From contig JAXBDG010000005.1 in assembly GCA_036320915.1 (NCBI GenBank), positions 124,001 through 188,000 on the forward strand: a DNA stretch of 64,000 nt, read 5' to 3'. This DNA is from Linnemannia elongata. Its lineage: Eukaryota > Mortierellomycota > Mortierellomycetes > Mortierellales > Mortierellaceae. The position numbers were made by a program, and so were the translations under genes. The notes under the pieces are model-generated. The model did not search any database. It worked only from the letters and a program-made list of their open reading frames with translations, and had not been told where the DNA came from. This document shows positions 62,267-64,000 of this stretch, in pieces (the stretch's first letter is position 1; each line of letters starts with the position of its first letter).

Positions 62267-64000
62267 CCGGGCTTGCGGACACTTAGGTATGAGGGTGAGG
62301 GGGGTGTTGACTCCTCTTGACCCCGTCTTGGCACCTCCTTGTCACTAAAGTGATATATATGAAGACAAGGAAATTTTGTGATTAGCTAAAAGGCATGCGC
62401 CACCAAAATTGTGTGAAGATGTTCCTGAATATTAATGGCTGATCGCTGATCAGCTTGAAATGATGTAATCAATGGCGATCAGTTCAACGCGAAGAAGGCG
62501 AGAGAGTGTGGGGAAGCAGAGTGAGGGGGAAAGAAGAGAGAAGGAAATGAAAGGGAACGAAGCAACAACAACAACGCGGACACGCACTCCCCACAGAGAA
62601 AAAAAACAAAGAAAGGGGGCGAAGATAGAAAAATGGGGAGGGGAAGAGTGGAACATGGACACGCACATGCACCCTCTTTTTTTCGTGTTGCTTGAAGGGG
62701 AAGGGAGAGGGAAAGGAAGGGGAAGGAAGGGGAAAGAAGGGGAAGGAAGGGGACGGAAGGGAAGTGGCATCGTACCAGACGTCCCATAGCCAGGGAACAG
62801 GGTCCAAAGCGGTAGAGTCGGGTGTGAGGAGGAGGATCTCGACTCGAGTCACACCCATTCATCTCGGTAGATCCAACTCTCAGGGTGAGGAGGGGGTCAG
62901 TTCCTCGCAGCACCCTCACACATCACATCACTATAATAATACGGATGACAATAATCAAAAACCACTGATGATCAGTGCAAAGTACACGCGACCCAATTTG
63001 TCTGTATGTGTTTTTGATCAATTTTGATCAGTGCGATAATAACTTAACCACTGATGAGGACTTCACTTAATAAAGAAGGAGGCGGGTGAGCTTGGGAATC
63101 GTATAGTTGTGTCAAGGAACGAACAAAGAAACGGGGACTCAAGACACACACCCTCAGAAACACGGAGAGGGAATAAACAAGGAACGAGAAAAACAAAAGC
63201 AAACACACTCTCGCAAACAATAGGAAGGACCCAAGGATAGGTGAAGGAGGAGCGAAGCAGTGACCTCCAAAAAAACGCGGTGGCAAGTGAGATACAACGA
63301 CAAGCGTACGCACGCAGCACACCTTCAGTCGTTTCTCTGCTTACTCAGGAATGAAGGAAAAGGAAGAGAAGGGAGTTGGTTATCTTACCAGGTGTCCCAT
63401 AGCCAGGGAGCGGGGTCCAAACGGTAGAGCTGGTGCCAAGAAGAGGGGCCAAAGAGGAGTGAAGAAAAAGAAAAAGAAAAAGAAAAAGAAAAAGAAAACA
63501 AAAGTTTTCGCGAGAAAACGACTTTTATACCTCCCATGGCACGTGCACGTCAACAAGGACGATCTTTTCCTCCTTTCACCTTCGCGTTCGCGCGTTTATT
63601 TTAACCCACAAATATCTCTCAGCCTTATCAGCATTCAGGAATCAGTACAGATAAAGCAATGATACCACTTTATTCAACGATCCCCCGATGTAGGTTTAGG
63701 GGGAAAAAAGGTAAACCCCTCCCTAACTTACGTCTTTTGTAGCTCTTGTTGCTGACGGGTCTAACTGAGGCTGAGAGGTTGATACGCTTTAGGGGTGGTG
63801 GAGACAAGGAAAAGTGTGGAGGTACCATTGCAATCAAATTAGGTATGCCCGCAACATTAAATATTTGATCAGTGACGAATGCTTTATCATGTTTAATCAT
63901 TTTCCCGCGTATTCGCGCACTGTAAAAAGGAAAAAAAATGAACTGGCTCAACTCCCCTCCCTTTTCGATTTCTTTCTTTCCTTATCCTCTCAGCCTCCTT
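62267..64000. other. Gene-poor right end with simple repeats and a dispersed 47-bp repeat
   Basis: 62692-62763 is a GGGAAGGAA-type purine array. A block of about 47 bp with GTCCCATAGCCAGGGA occurs at 62774-62822 and 63388-63437. 62963-62977 is the palindrome CACTGATGATCAGTG, with further GATCA copies near 63015-63040. 63462-63498 is (AAAAAG)n. A minus frame at 63670-63951 encodes 93 residues of no recognised family. No gene is accepted. Confidence 0.45.

Overview
The window looks like fungal nuclear DNA, most probably from an early-diverging fungus of the Mortierella group (Mortierellomycotina). This is inferred from style: short GT-AG introns, families of large F-box proteins, giant NACHT-WD40 proteins with an N-terminal helical domain, and a mixed load of DIRS, hAT, Helitron and LINE elements. 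No rRNA, convincing tRNA or CRISPR was seen.

Layout. 1-1.2 kb: the end of a small cysteine-rich protein gene (+) and two exon-like blocks on the minus strand. 2.2-8.1 kb: two F-box genes in tandem (F1, with one intron, and F2). 9.6-15.1 kb (minus): a 1839-aa NACHT / pentapeptide / WD40 protein. 17.5-20.8 kb: a LINE copy with a 14-bp target-site duplication, inserted just upstream of F-box gene F3 (20.9-23.3 kb). 24.3-46.3 kb: F1', a paralogue of F1 whose single intron has grown from 211 nt to 19,265 nt through nested transposition. 46.8-49.3 kb: F2', paralogue of F2, followed by a truncated copy of F3 (49.4-50.0 kb). 51.6-55.4 kb (+): a second NACHT-WD40 protein that lacks the roughly 560-residue helical region of the first. 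55.9-56.8 kb: a possible four-exon gene for a 93-aa protein. 57-64 kb: gene-poor sequence with Helitron relics and tandem repeats.

The nested insertion is the most informative part. A DIRS retrotransposon (25173-44231, coding on minus: Gag, RT/RNase H, tyrosine recombinase) sits in the F1' intron. Its inverted terminal repeats and internal complementary region can be matched base for base. A hAT transposon (27075-30892, 8-bp TSD, five-exon transposase) has broken the DIRS pol gene. A 10.9-kb Helitron (33264-44182) has landed between an A and a T inside one DIRS terminal repeat. The Helitron encodes a Rep-helicase that reads as an open 1850-aa product over five exons, and it carries an unrelated 676-aa gene. 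The F1' splice sites and reading frame survive on both sides.

The order F1-F2-NACHT and F3-F1'-F2'-partial F3-NACHT' indicates segmental duplication with unequal exchange. F-box proteins usually select substrates for SCF ubiquitin ligases, and fungal NACHT-WD40 proteins are NLR-like receptors, so the locus resembles a fast-evolving recognition cluster. That last reading is inference.
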